Translations under genes and position numbers: made by a program
From: an uncultured Saprospirales bacterium
GTDB lineage: Bacteria; Bacteroidota; Bacteroidia; Chitinophagales; Saprospiraceae
Assembly: GCA_937864265.1 (NCBI GenBank)
Contig: CALMIR010000096.1
Coordinates: 1 to 46,110, forward strand
DNA length: 46,110 nucleotides
Direction: 5' to 3'
Shown: in pieces, positions 1 to 8,285 of the stretch
Layout of the letters: every line of letters begins with the position of its first letter
How positions within the stretch are numbered: position 1 is the stretch's first letter
The notes under the pieces: generated by a model
Databases searched by the model: none
Seen by the model: only the letters and a program-made list of their open reading frames with translations
What the model was told of the DNA's origin: nothing

Positions 1-306
1 GGATGCGGGTGGTGTGTTGTGGGAGGCGCGGTTTGTGGTGGGAGAGTGAGGGTGTGAGTGAGTGGGTGTGTTGCAACACTGAGAGGCTTGCGTGAGAGCG
101 TGCATCCGGCCTCCGAAATGTGGGTCACGCCTTGCGTGATAGCTTGATGCGACACTCCCGTCCGATCCCGCTGAAGCGTATCCGCATTAGCGGGATCGGA
201 CGGGGGCTGGTATCCACACCTTAGTTGCTCAGAAGCTTAGCCTTTTGCCCCGCCATCAAATACTCAAAAGCATAGCCATAAGCCCTGCATCTACCCCACA
301 AAAGCA
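1..306. repeat. Intergenic composite repeat locus R0 (partial at window edge)
   Basis: No gene is visible here. The first ~80 bases are GTG/GAG-rich, like the tract at 34,989-35,046, and include the 12-base palindrome GTGTTGCAACAC at 68-79. A long hairpin follows: CCCGTCCGATCCCGCT at 157-172 pairs perfectly over 16 bp with 189-204, leaving a 16-nt loop. A rearranged copy of this hairpin occurs at 35,172-35,220. The locus lies downstream of the minus-strand DsrE-like gene, so it may act as a transcript end, but it lacks a T-run after the stem. Confidence 0.7.
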
Positions 307-825
307 TTAGATGAAAACAATATGAGTGCCTTCGCCGGCAGCACGTTCATAAAACTGACCGACGGTAAGCACATCGTCAATACCTTCGTACAAATCATCT
401 TTTTTCAGGTGGAACATGTCCATGGCCAATTTGCAGGCGTATAGTTTGACATTAGAGTCGTCCAGAATTTCCAGAAATTCACCAACCGGAGGAATATCCA
501 GTTTTTCCATTTCCTTTTTCATCATATTGGTAGCCAGGGTTTCCATGCCGGGCAGACCTCCCAATAGGGTAGGGATGTGCATAGCTGGGTTGCCTACGGT
601 AGCTACGTGCAGGTGCTCCATCCGTTTTTTATTGATGGCTTCCAACCCGAAGAAGGTAAAGAAAATCTCGGCTTCTATGCCTTCCATACGAGCACCGTTG
701 GCCATCACGAAACAGGCATATACGTTATCCAGGGTGGCTTTGCTGAGGATAAAGCACATTTTTTGAATAGCTTTTGGTTTAGCCGCTACAGAGCTAGTTG
801 GATTATTCATAACAGCAGTATCCAT
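307..825 (-). CDS. DsrE2-like (DsrE/DsrF/DrsH family) sulfur-relay protein
   Basis: A 172-residue soluble protein with the DsrE/F-like fold pattern: an early beta strand (FILSKATLDNVYACFVMANGA) followed by Gly-rich loops. Cysteines are at about residues 24, 38 and 131. C131, in LYACKLAMDMF, matches the conserved Cys of DsrE2-type proteins, which family knowledge links to carrying persulfide sulfur to partners such as TusA or DsrC. It is the last gene of a minus-strand run after the TusE/DsrC-like gene (27-bp gap) and the SQR-like gene, so a role in handling sulfane sulfur is likely. ATG at 825 is used; a second ATG at 810 is possible. The sulfur role is family plus context, not proven. Confidence 0.85.
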   Translation of the reverse strand: MDTAVMNNPTSSVAAKPKAIQKMCFILSKATLDNVYACFVMANGARMEGIEAEIFFTFFGLEAINKKRMEHLHVATVGNPAMHIPTLLGGLPGMETLATNMMKKEMEKLDIPPVGEFLEILDDSNVKLYACKLAMDMFHLKKDDLYEGIDDVLTVGQFYERAAGEGTHIVFI

Positions 826-852
826 AGTTGTTTTTTTTAAAGGTGATGGTAA

Positions 853-1161
853 TTAAACGCAGCTGGCTGGTTTGGGAATTCCGGCGATTTTGGTAGCCTT
901 TTTCAATGGCCCGCCAGGGAATAGGTCATAAAATTCATTGATAGAAATGACGCCGCTATTTTTGATCTTGCGGATAGATAGCGGACTGTCTTTTTTATAC
1001 TCGCTTTGCAGGTATTCGATCACTTGCCAGTGTCTGTCGGTTAATGCGATGCCTTCTTCTGTGGCAATGACTTCGGCTACTCCTTTGTCCCATTCGGCAA
1101 AGTTGGTGAGGTAACCTTCTTCATTGACGCTGATGGCTTTGCTGTTCAATTCTTTTAACAT
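853..1161 (-). CDS. TusE/DsrC/DsvC family sulfur carrier
   Basis: A 102-residue protein ending in the family C-terminal arm IAGIPKPASCV, whose penultimate Cys (CysA) carries persulfide sulfur. In true DsrC a second Cys (CysB) lies ten residues earlier; here that position is Thr (KKATKIAG). It therefore fits the single-Cys TusE/RspA-like branch, able to carry sulfur but not to form the intramolecular trisulfide used with dissimilatory sulfite reductase. No dsrAB genes are in the window, which fits. It is 23 bp downstream of the SQR-like gene and 27 bp upstream of the DsrE2-like gene, so the three probably form one transcript. Confidence 0.88.
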   Translation of the reverse strand: MLKELNSKAISVNEEGYLTNFAEWDKGVAEVIATEEGIALTDRHWQVIEYLQSEYKKDSPLSIRKIKNSGVISINEFYDLFPGGPLKKATKIAGIPKPASCV

Positions 1162-1184
1162 GATTGTGGTGTTTTATAAATGAT

Positions 1185-2456
1185 TTAATCTTGAAGCACT
1201 TGTTTGTTTTCACCTTTGGCTACAGGGGCGATATTTTTACCCGCTGTTTTCATTTTTGGGGTAACAAAGGGCAACGGACGAGCGGGTAAAAGCATATTCC
1301 AGTAAATCCAACGGAAGGCCAGTTTACCCCAGTGGTTGAGACGGCTTTCCTTGAGTAGTTGCAAGGGGCCTACACCAGGTATCGGGAAAGTACCTGTCAC
1401 CGGCTCTTGTTCATAGTTGAAGTCAATGAGCAAGGCTTTGTTTTTACCTGTTTCGACGAAGCAGTTGGCGTGGCCGTCGAAATCCGCTTTTAGCGCTTTG
1501 CCTTCTAGGTACAGGAGTATGTTTTCGGTCAAGATTTCTGCTTGGAAGTGGGCCACAGAACCGGCCTTGGAAGTGGGCAGGTTGGTGGCATCACCCAAAA
1601 CGAATATGTTTTCATAAGCTTTGGATTGCAGGGTGTGCTTGTCTGTTGGCACAAAATTGTAGTCATCGCCCATGTCAGAACGGGCAATACAAGGGTTGCC
1701 CAAATTAGGCGGTACGGTGACCAAAAGGTCATAGCCGACTTCTTGTCCGCCATAGTCAATGATTTTTTTGTGCTCATTGTCCACCCGGGCGATGGCAAAA
1801 TCGCTCACCACTTCGATGTTTTTTTCATCGAGTAGGTGGCCGAGTTTTTTAGCGGCAGTTGGTTTGGTGAACGCACCGCTCATCGGCGTGACATAGCTGA
1901 TGCTTACCCGATCGCGCATGCCTTTCTTTTGGAAAAAGTCGTCGGCTAAGAAGGCAAATTCCAAGGGTGCTACCGGGCATTTGATGGGCATTTCGCTGAT
2001 GTGAACCACTAGCCGGCCCCCTTTCCAGTTGGCCAGCTTCTCGCGCAGTGCTCTGGCGCCTTCAAATGTATAAAAATCGAAAACGTCTTCCTGCCAGTTA
2101 TCCAACATGCCTTCTACCTCATCGGGAGCGATTTGGGTGCCAGTGGCTATAATGAGCAAGTCGTAGTTGAGCTTTTGGCCGTTTTGCAGGAGCACCAAAT
2201 TTTCATCGCCCACGATTCGATCAATACCAGCTTGAATGTAGTTGACGGACTTGGGCAGAAACTGCCGGATAGGGCGTTCGATGTCTTTTTCGCTGTATGT
2301 GCCGAAGGGCAAAAAGAGAAAGCCCGGCTGATAATAGTGCTTGGTGGCTTCGTCCACGATGGTGATTTCCCATGTGTGAGACTTTTGTTTTTTACTCAGG
2401 TGGTTGGCCATCATCGTGCCTGCTGTACCTGCGCCTAGAATCAAAATGCGTTTCAT
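1185..2456 (-). CDS. sqr: Sulfide:quinone oxidoreductase-like FAD/NAD(P)-binding flavoprotein
   Basis: A 423-residue two-dinucleotide-binding-domain flavoprotein. The N-terminal FAD fold starts with ILGAGTAGTMMA; a second FAD contact is the ENIFVLGDATNLPTSKAG segment at about 282-300. Cysteines at about 160 (KCPVAPLEF), 256 and 332 (ANCFVETG) suit the redox Cys arrangement of sulfide:quinone oxidoreductases, which oxidise sulfide to polysulfide or persulfide and pass electrons to membrane quinone. The C-terminal part (LNHWGKLAFRWIYWNMLLP) is amphipathic and probably attaches it to the membrane. It leads an apparent operon with TusE/DsrC-like and DsrE2-like genes. A GTGA-N6-TCAC palindrome and a TAATTTTG element lie upstream. 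A related flavoprotein with another acceptor cannot be excluded. Confidence 0.82.
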   Translation of the reverse strand: MKRILILGAGTAGTMMANHLSKKQKSHTWEITIVDEATKHYYQPGFLFLPFGTYSEKDIERPIRQFLPKSVNYIQAGIDRIVGDENLVLLQNGQKLNYDLLIIATGTQIAPDEVEGMLDNWQEDVFDFYTFEGARALREKLANWKGGRLVVHISEMPIKCPVAPLEFAFLADDFFQKKGMRDRVSISYVTPMSGAFTKPTAAKKLGHLLDEKNIEVVSDFAIARVDNEHKKIIDYGGQEVGYDLLVTVPPNLGNPCIARSDMGDDYNFVPTDKHTLQSKAYENIFVLGDATNLPTSKAGSVAHFQAEILTENILLYLEGKALKADFDGHANCFVETGKNKALLIDFNYEQEPVTGTFPIPGVGPLQLLKESRLNHWGKLAFRWIYWNMLLPARPLPFVTPKMKTAGKNIAPVAKGENKQVLQD

Positions 2457-2506
2457 GCTACTTTTATTTGATCTGATTGAGAAACAAGCTATTTTGTTTC
2501 TAAGAC

Positions 2507-2514
2507 CAAAATTA
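2507..2514 (-). promoter_or_regulatory. Candidate -7 element upstream of the SQR-like gene
   Basis: The minus strand reads TAATTTTG, matching the Bacteroidota -7 consensus TAnnTTTG, about 50 bp upstream of the SQR-like ATG. The same octamer occurs upstream of the thioredoxin and rhodanese genes. No clear -33 TTG was found at the expected distance. Confidence 0.5.
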
Positions 2515-2581
2515 AGGGCTTGAAAGCGGGCTAACGATGATGTATATCAGAAGACCAGGGTGATTAAACTCAGGAAATAAA

Positions 2582-2595
2582 GTGATTTGGATCAC
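2582..2595. promoter_or_regulatory. CRP-type palindrome upstream of the SQR-like gene
   Basis: GTGATTTGGATCAC has perfect 5-bp arms around a 4-bp centre (GTGA-N6-TCAC). It lies between the end of the SulP gene and the SQR-like gene. Two further sites of the same form occur at 8,316 and 13,106. It starts 67 bp beyond the candidate -7 element, 45 bp further than in the other two promoters. The regulator at 4,380-5,036 is the natural candidate binder. Confidence 0.65.
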
Positions 2596-2610
2596 AAAAG
2601 CAGGGTAAGT

Positions 2611-4347
2611 TCAATCTTCATTGGCCTGGAGGATGTATTCTTCGTAATCTCTTTTTTCAGGAACCGCTCCATTTCTATGATCGAAGGCCTGAATGGCTTG
2701 ATAATTGCTCATGAAAAAGCAGTGCTCGCCAATAGTATGGGTGAGCCCCCAACGATTGAGGGTATCGCGTACCGGGCCAATGACGCTGGTGAAATGAACC
2801 TCGATGCCATTTTGACGATTGTCCGAAACCCATTCTTCGAGTGCGTGAATGGCACTGCTATCTAAATGACTCATGCTGTCGGCGTTGAGCACAATGAGGC
2901 GCAGGGCTTTGCCTTTTTCAGCCGCTAGTTCGGCCATTTTGTCTTTGAAATAGTTGATATTGGAAAAGAACAAAGGGCCGTCAAAACGGACGACTAGAAT
3001 GTCGGGTCTTTGTTCCAGGTTATCGAACCGTTTGATATTTCGGAAAAACATAGAATCCGGCACACGCCCCAAAACGGCTACATGAGGCCGGGTAGCCCGA
3101 TAGATGACGATACCCAAAGAAAGGACAACGCCTGCCAGGATTCCTTTTTCTATACCCAATGTAAGGGTAACGATAAAAGTTGCCAGCAGCATCCAAAAGT
3201 CAGAGCGGTCGTTTTCCCAAAGGTGGCGTGCTTCTTTGTAGTCAATCAGGCTACTGACAGCTACCAGGATAACGGCGGCCAATACTGCATTGGGCAGGTA
3301 GTAGAACAGCGGCGTCAAAAATAAGAGGGTCAATACGATGAGGCTCGCGCTGATGATGCTGGCTAAGCCTGTTTTGGCGCCAGCCTGATCGTTCACCGCC
3401 GTGCGGGAAAAACCGCCGGTAACGGCATAACCCTGGAAAAAGGCCGCGCCAAAATTGGCTAACCCCAAGGCCATCAATTCTTGATTGGCATCCACTTGAT
3501 AATCCTTGTGCTTGGATTGGATGGCTTTTGCAACCGCAAAGCTTTCCATAAAACCAACCAGTGAAATGGTAAGTGCCGTAGGCAGCAGGATTTGCCAGGA
3601 GGCTAAGTCGAAGGAGGGCAAGGAAAAACCCGGCAAGCCAGAAGGTACTTCGCCCACAATTTTTACCCCCTGATCGGTCAGGTGAAGGCCCCAGACAGCC
3701 AAAATACCCAGTATTACCGCTACCAAGGCTCCTGGTATGGCTTTGTGGATTTTTCGCATGCCTTTTATGACCACTATGGCGACCAAACCTATCCCGAGGG
3801 TAAGTAGATTGACTTCGCCGATGTGTTCGGCTGTGGCTAGTATGATTTCGTGGACGTACTCACTATTGGGAATTTTGATGCCTAGTAAATGCTTCAACTG
3901 GCTGAGACCAATAATGATGGCCGCAGCAGAAGTGAATCCACTGATAACCGGGTGCGATAAAAAATTCACTAAAAAACCGAGACGGAATAACCCCATGAGA
4001 AATTGAATGGTGCCTACCAAGAAGGCCAGGGTGATGGCCAACAATAGCCACATCTCTGGCGAATCGGGGTGTAGCGCACCGATACCAGCCGCCGTCAGCA
4101 GCGAGACCATAGCTACCGGACCAACGGCCAATTGGCGGGATGTCCCAAAAATGGCATATAGGATCAATGGAATAGTAACTGCGTACAGCCCGTGTATAGG
4201 AGGCAAACCGGCCAGCATAGAATAGGCCATCCCTTGGGGGATAAGCATAACACCAACGGTTAATCCAGCCGATAAATCGCCGGACAGCCAGGTTTTTTGG
4301 TAATTGGGCAACCAGTCTAGGATGGGGATGAAGCTATTCTTTGCCAT
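2611..4347 (-). CDS. SulP family anion permease with C-terminal STAS domain
   Basis: A 578-residue inner-membrane protein. It opens with the SulP signature (DWLPNYQKTWLSGDLSAGLTVGVMLIPQ region, followed by GMAYSMLAGLPPIHGLY) and continues with many hydrophobic segments to about residue 410. A STAS domain fills about 440-560, with VLNADSMSHLDSSAIHALEE marking the conserved Asp-Ser loop. Family members move sulfate, bicarbonate or other anions; beside SQR and sulfur-carrier genes, sulfate or a related oxyanion is likely, but the substrate cannot be read from sequence. It follows the Crp-family regulator by 32 bp in the same direction and probably shares its transcript. Length is normal for the family. 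Confidence 0.93.
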   Translation of the reverse strand: MAKNSFIPILDWLPNYQKTWLSGDLSAGLTVGVMLIPQGMAYSMLAGLPPIHGLYAVTIPLILYAIFGTSRQLAVGPVAMVSLLTAAGIGALHPDSPEMWLLLAITLAFLVGTIQFLMGLFRLGFLVNFLSHPVISGFTSAAAIIIGLSQLKHLLGIKIPNSEYVHEIILATAEHIGEVNLLTLGIGLVAIVVIKGMRKIHKAIPGALVAVILGILAVWGLHLTDQGVKIVGEVPSGLPGFSLPSFDLASWQILLPTALTISLVGFMESFAVAKAIQSKHKDYQVDANQELMALGLANFGAAFFQGYAVTGGFSRTAVNDQAGAKTGLASIISASLIVLTLLFLTPLFYYLPNAVLAAVILVAVSSLIDYKEARHLWENDRSDFWMLLATFIVTLTLGIEKGILAGVVLSLGIVIYRATRPHVAVLGRVPDSMFFRNIKRFDNLEQRPDILVVRFDGPLFFSNINYFKDKMAELAAEKGKALRLIVLNADSMSHLDSSAIHALEEWVSDNRQNGIEVHFTSVIGPVRDTLNRWGLTHTIGEHCFFMSNYQAIQAFDHRNGAVPEKRDYEEYILQANED

Positions 4348-4379
4348 TTTGGATCTATTTTTTTTGCTTATTCCAAGTA

Positions 4380-5036
4380 TCAGTTGGATAATAATTTGAT
4401 TTGATTCCTGTTCAATTCTACCACCCCGGCATGTTCCAGTTTCTTGAGTAGCCGGGAAATGGCTTCCCGCGAAGCATTCAAGTCATTGGCTATTTCCTGA
4501 TGGGTAGCATTGATGATCGGAGAGCCAGTGGAAGCTTTGCGGGCTTCCAAGTATTTTTGCAAACGAGCATCCATGTCTTCAAATGCAATGCTGTCGATAA
4601 CGCGGACCAATTCTACCATTTTTTGGTCGTAGCTCAGCATGATGAAGTTTTTCCAACTCTGGTATTTACTCATCCAGGTATCCATATAGCGAATGGGGAT
4701 ACCGATGAGCGTCGTGTCTTCTACTGCTTCTGTGCGGATCACGCTTTTTTTATTCATCATACAGCAGGTAAAAGACATGGAACAGGTTTCACCGGCACCT
4801 AAAAAGTACAGCATAATTTCTCGCCCGTCGTGTTCGTCCTCCCTGCTCACACGTATGCTGCCTTTCACGATTAGAGGCACCAACTTGATGTAGCTGCCGA
4901 AATCCATGATTACTTCGCCTGCGCGAAAATGCATGACCTGACCTACCGCTGCGATTTCTTCCTGTAAAGGCTTTTCCGCAATATTCGGAAAGTGCTTTTT
5001 TAAAATGGCTAATATGTCTGTTGTTTCTATGGTCAT
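4380..5036 (-). CDS. Crp/Fnr family transcriptional regulator, Cys-rich effector pocket
   Basis: A 218-residue regulator with an N-terminal cNMP-binding-like beta-roll (about 25-120), a dimerisation helix (about 125-160) and a C-terminal winged helix (about 165-215). The phosphate-binding-cassette position reads GETCSMSFTCCMMN, with Cys at about 85, 91 and 92, where cAMP binders carry GE..x..RSA. cAMP is therefore unlikely and a thiol- or metal-based signal is plausible. The recognition helix ASREAISRLLKKLE keeps R190, E191 and R195 in the spacing of CRP R180/E181/R185, which contact GTGA half sites. Three GTGA-N6-TCAC palindromes lie upstream of sulfur-related genes in this island. It starts the transcript that runs into SulP. 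Effector and targets are inference. Confidence 0.92.
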   Translation of the reverse strand: MTIETTDILAILKKHFPNIAEKPLQEEIAAVGQVMHFRAGEVIMDFGSYIKLVPLIVKGSIRVSREDEHDGREIMLYFLGAGETCSMSFTCCMMNKKSVIRTEAVEDTTLIGIPIRYMDTWMSKYQSWKNFIMLSYDQKMVELVRVIDSIAFEDMDARLQKYLEARKASTGSPIINATHQEIANDLNASREAISRLLKKLEHAGVVELNRNQIKLLSN

Positions 5037-5084
5037 ATGTTGTGTGTATTTTTAGGAGTTGAGGAATCGAGCAACTGAGGGCTG

Positions 5085-5380
5085 GGTTTTTTGAGTATTT
5101 GATCAGCTTGGTTTGAAGCTGTGCTCTTGAGTATTTGACTAGCTTGGCTTGAAGCTGGGCTTTTCCCGCCCGGGCTGCACCCGGTCGGGCAGGGAGTATT
5201 TGAGGTGTGAGTGTGGGTTTTGCTAGGCTTTGCCCTGCTCACACGTCGATTCCTCGATTGCTCCCTGCCCGACGACGAAGGAGGCGGGAAAAGCTTGGCC
5301 TATCGCCTTGCCATCGATTCCTCCCTGCCCGATGACGAAGGATGCGGGAAAAGCCTGGCCTATCGCCCTGCCATCTCATC
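5085..5380. repeat. Intergenic composite repeat locus R1
   Basis: The gap between the porin and regulator genes is filled by repeats. CCCGCCCGGGCTGCACCCGG and following bases at 5,165-5,189 form a near-perfect palindrome seen again at 21,072 and 35,107. A GTGTGAG/CTCACAC inverted pair (5,205-5,244) follows. Then come two tandem 60-bp units, 5,261-5,320 and 5,321-5,380, each starting CTCCCTGCCCGAYGACGAAG. The second unit ends one base before the porin stop codon. The same 60-bp unit occurs inverted and tandem at 20,881-20,970. The reading frame through it (LPDDEGGGKSLAYR) is open but I treat it as non-coding. Confidence 0.8.
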
Positions 5381-5381
5381 C

Positions 5382-6689
5382 TCAAAAAAAGCCTATCAAG
5401 CCCAACCCCACCCAGTCGCCACGTTGGATAGCCCCGACCCCTCCTTGAAAAAAGTAATTATTGACGGTTGCCCCAGGCCCGCTTTCACCGGCATCGGCAT
5501 TGCGCCAAGTGTAGTGGAGAGACAAACGCAGATCGGGATTGAAATAAAAATTAAACCCCAGGTCAAAAATATATTCCTCGCCAGCAGGCATACCCACTTG
5601 TTGTGCCTCGTCTTGAGCCGTTTTCTCCATTTCACCTTCATAGGCTACATACATAGCCACTGGTTCTAGTACGTAGTCTTTTGGCAAATCGAAGTTGTAC
5701 CCCAGGCGAATATAACCCGTTTGTGCGGAAACCAGAAAGGTATTTTGCTGATCGTTACTAGCCAGACCGCTTCGCCATAGGTAAGTCCAGTCGCCATCCA
5801 AAGTCCATTGACCAAAATGTAGAAGGACATCAGCACCGAGGGTTTGACTGGAGTGAAAAAGATCGGTTGCCCCTTGCGTTGCGCCGGCCAAAGCAATACT
5901 CAGACCTTGCCTTTTTCCAAAGTAGTTAATTTTATGGCTGACGCTGTATTTGTCCGATTCTGGCATACCAGCTGCAAAAAGCAACCTGCCTACTAAAAGG
6001 GGGGCGTATTGTTTGCCGGTAGAATTGCCATTGTATGATTCGTACACTGGACTGAAAACCCCTACGTCATACCGCCATCCTGTTTTAGTCGCTTTGTTCC
6101 AAAATAAACCGCCGAGATGGAGACCCGGTGCACGTCCCGGAGCAATACCTGTGAGGTGGCGGCGCAGGTAATTTTGCGACCAAGCCTTTTCCATGGAGGT
6201 ACTGCGCAGGGCAGCAGTAATGCTTTCCCGACCTATTTGCGGTGGTAAATACCCGATTATGAGATTTAGCTTTTCATTTTCGGGCGTAAGCCGCCACTGC
6301 ACATAGGCATTCCAAAGTCTGAACTGTGGCGAAGCACCGTTATTCACGCCAGCCTCCGTACCCGATAGCAAATCGCGCCCCACCAAATCCAGAGCAGCAG
6401 TCAGGTTAAATTGCAGATTGGGATACGGTTGCCCTTTGAATCCAATTCGGGTGCGGCGTATTTGAAAATTCAGGCGATCGTCCACCGGATGGTATAGGCT
6501 GTCTTTGCTGTCGTACACTTTTTGCCCCAGCGTATAACTGCCCCAAAGCTGCAACCCGATTTCCATTTTTATTTTGTACTCATCCAGCTTTTTACCCAAG
6601 CGGTTCGAGGGCTGTTGAGCCATCAGGGCAGGAATGGCAACTAGAAAAAACAAAAAAGTTAGGTGTCCTTTCTGCATCATTCCTCCCAT
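5382..6689 (-). CDS. Outer-membrane porin (phosphate-selective porin O/P-like)
   Basis: About 435 residues with a signal peptide (MMQKGHLTFLFFLVAIPALMAQ) and then alternating polar/hydrophobic strands, aromatic girdles and a C-terminal strand ending in Phe (GLGLIGFF), all typical of a trimeric porin. The conserved early strand NFQIRRTRIGFKGQPYPNLQ suits the OprO/OprP-like family. The ORF can be extended to TTG at 6,692; I prefer ATG 6,689, which overlaps the upstream stop as TGATG, although ATG 6,680 or 6,677 would sit better before the signal peptide. It follows the YeeE/YedE pair, so it may admit thiosulfate or another sulfur anion to the periplasm; the substrate is inference. Confidence 0.88.
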   Translation of the reverse strand: MGGMMQKGHLTFLFFLVAIPALMAQQPSNRLGKKLDEYKIKMEIGLQLWGSYTLGQKVYDSKDSLYHPVDDRLNFQIRRTRIGFKGQPYPNLQFNLTAALDLVGRDLLSGTEAGVNNGASPQFRLWNAYVQWRLTPENEKLNLIIGYLPPQIGRESITAALRSTSMEKAWSQNYLRRHLTGIAPGRAPGLHLGGLFWNKATKTGWRYDVGVFSPVYESYNGNSTGKQYAPLLVGRLLFAAGMPESDKYSVSHKINYFGKRQGLSIALAGATQGATDLFHSSQTLGADVLLHFGQWTLDGDWTYLWRSGLASNDQQNTFLVSAQTGYIRLGYNFDLPKDYVLEPVAMYVAYEGEMEKTAQDEAQQVGMPAGEEYIFDLGFNFYFNPDLRLSLHYTWRNADAGESGPGATVNNYFFQGGVGAIQRGDWVGLGLIGFF

Positions 6690-7102
6690 CAATGGGGCAG
6701 TTTATTTTGAAAAATACCATAGGCATAAGTGCCTAAGGTTGCGCTAGCAAGGACTACTGCCATGATGCCAAAGCCTTGACCCATAAGGACAAACATCGGC
6801 CCAGGACAAGCCCCAATAAGTGCCCAACCCAGGCCAAAAATAGAGCCGGCCAGCAAATGTCTTTTGACACTCAATGCCATTGGAGTATAGGATACCATAC
6901 TTCTGCTCAGGGTTTTGATTTTGAACCGCTTCATAGCAGCGATGATGATGGCGCCCAAAACAACAGCCGTACCTATGATGCCGTACATGTGGAAGCTCTC
7001 GAATCGAAACATTTCATGAATGCGAAACCAGGATACGGCTTCTGACTTGGTCATGATAATGCCAAATAATATACCGACAGAGAAAAAACTTATTAAGCGC
7101 AT
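6689..7102 (-). CDS. YeeE/YedE family half-permease (DUF6691-type)
   Basis: About 137 residues with four predicted membrane segments. Motifs FFSVGILFGIIMTKSEAVSW and GWALIGACPGPMFVLMG are characteristic of the small C-terminal-half partners of YeeE/YedE sulfur permeases; the Cys in GACPGP is the conserved one that contacts sulfur substrate in thiosulfate transporters of this superfamily. ATG 7,102 is chosen because the longer reading (to 7,138) adds a basic, non-family extension. It lies 47 bp after the other half and overlaps the porin by TGATG, so the three are likely co-transcribed. Function as a two-gene thiosulfate/sulfur importer is family inference. Confidence 0.88.
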   Translation of the reverse strand: MRLISFFSVGILFGIIMTKSEAVSWFRIHEMFRFESFHMYGIIGTAVVLGAIIIAAMKRFKIKTLSRSMVSYTPMALSVKRHLLAGSIFGLGWALIGACPGPMFVLMGQGFGIMAVVLASATLGTYAYGIFQNKLPH

Positions 7103-7149
7103 AAGCTTTGATTTTAAACTTAACCTTAAACAATGCAAAAATGGAGTGC

Positions 7150-7737
7150 CTATCCAAAAAGAAGCGGCATGATGCCCCAGGTCATCAGCAGGCCACCAAT
7201 GAAAAAGCCGATGACTGTGATCAGGGAAGGCAATTGCAAGTGAGAAAGCCCGGTGATGGCGTGTCCTGAAGTGCAGCCATTGCCATAGCGGGAACCAAAA
7301 CCAACCAGAAAACCGCCAACGATGGCCAACAAGATTCCCATAGGGTTGCTGAAGTTAAAAAAATCGACGGGCAAAAAACCGTGCCCTTGAGGATAATCAA
7401 AGCCCCAATCCTGCTGCAAATGCTCGATGGTGGATGCTGAAATAGCTACGGCCTCCGGGCTGCTTAAAAATTGGCTGGCGAGAAAGCCGCCTCCCAAAGC
7501 CCCCAATACAAAAGCAAAGCGCCAATAGCTGTCCTTGAGGTTTTCGTCAAAAAAGGCATGTTTTTTGCCTGCGCCAGCTAGGGTGCATAGATTTTTAAAA
7601 GTAGATGATACCCCGAAGTGCTTTCCCATCCAGGTCATCAAAAATAAAATGCCGGATATGGCAGCACCGGAAACAGCCCAATGCCAGGGCTGCCGGATCA
7701 GTTCAATCCAGCTTTGAATGTCGGTTGCTAGGTTCAT
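7150..7737 (-). CDS. YeeE/YedE family half-permease (first half)
   Basis: About 195 residues with five or so membrane segments and the signature GFGSRYGNGCTSGHAITGLS, whose Cys is the conserved substrate-contacting residue of YeeE-type thiosulfate permeases. The partner half at 6,689-7,102 supplies GACPGP. ATG 7,737 (MNLATDIQSW) is chosen because family members start near there; the ORF extends to 7,806 with an unlikely leader. Upstream (7,738-7,904) contains GTGAT half-sites at 7,751 and 7,793 but no full palindrome. Confidence 0.9.
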   Translation of the reverse strand: MNLATDIQSWIELIRQPWHWAVSGAAISGILFLMTWMGKHFGVSSTFKNLCTLAGAGKKHAFFDENLKDSYWRFAFVLGALGGGFLASQFLSSPEAVAISASTIEHLQQDWGFDYPQGHGFLPVDFFNFSNPMGILLAIVGGFLVGFGSRYGNGCTSGHAITGLSHLQLPSLITVIGFFIGGLLMTWGIMPLLFG

Positions 7738-7904
7738 TGCATGAGTGTTTGTGATAAACCAATCGGACTTGTTGAATAATATGACAATTCTTGTGATTTG
7801 AAACAAAAGAATTAGCGAGAACCATAGCTCCTTATAATCGCCTGCTTTACGCTAAGTCTCTTCCAACAAAAATTACTAAAGAACGGATTGATTTTGAGGG
7901 GTTG

Positions 7905-8222
7905 TCAGGCTTCTTGTTTGATGGCCTGATTCAGCACGTGGGTCAGCGCATTGGCTGAGAGCATACCAGACTGCCGCCAGATGGCCTCGCCCTTTTTATA
8001 AACGATAAAGGTAGGTACCCCGCGAATGCCCAATTGATCGGCCAACGCCGGGTTTTTATCCACGTCTATCTTGATGATGGAGGCTTGGTCGCCCATTTCA
8101 GCCGCCACTTCTTTGAGAATGGGGCTCATGGCTTTGCAGGGGCCACACCACTCAGCAGAAAAATCAATCAATACGGGCTTTTCGCCGTTGATCAATTCGC
8201 GGAAAGACATTTTTTTATTCAT
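7905..8222 (-). CDS. Thioredoxin
   Basis: About 105 residues with the full thioredoxin core: [20 protein letters not shown] contains the WCGPC active site, then [20 protein letters not shown] with the cis-Pro (GVPT) and a C-terminal helix. No signal peptide, so cytoplasmic. The ORF is open to 8,288, but ATG 8,222 (MNKKMSF) is chosen because the candidate -7 element at 8,286-8,293 would overlap the longer start and the extension is not thioredoxin-like. A CRP-type palindrome precedes it. In this island it probably reduces persulfides or disulfides formed by sulfur carriers, which is inference. Confidence 0.93.
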   Translation of the reverse strand: MNKKMSFRELINGEKPVLIDFSAEWCGPCKAMSPILKEVAAEMGDQASIIKIDVDKNPALADQLGIRGVPTFIVYKKGEAIWRQSGMLSANALTHVLNQAIKQEA

Positions 8223-8285
8223 AACTTGATTATTTTTCAGGCAATGATGCATTGCACTTGATGGACAAAATATTGAATCTGAGCA

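Noticed and set aside
5211-5669. Plus-strand 152-codon ORF over repeats and the porin 3' end
   Set aside because: It runs through tandem repeats and then antisense to a well-supported porin; the peptide has no domain, and its frame is open because the repeat unit is 60 bp.
7751-7800. GTGAT half-sites upstream of the YeeE/YedE pair
   Set aside because: Only single half-sites (7,751 and 7,793) without a matching ATCAC arm or -7 element.
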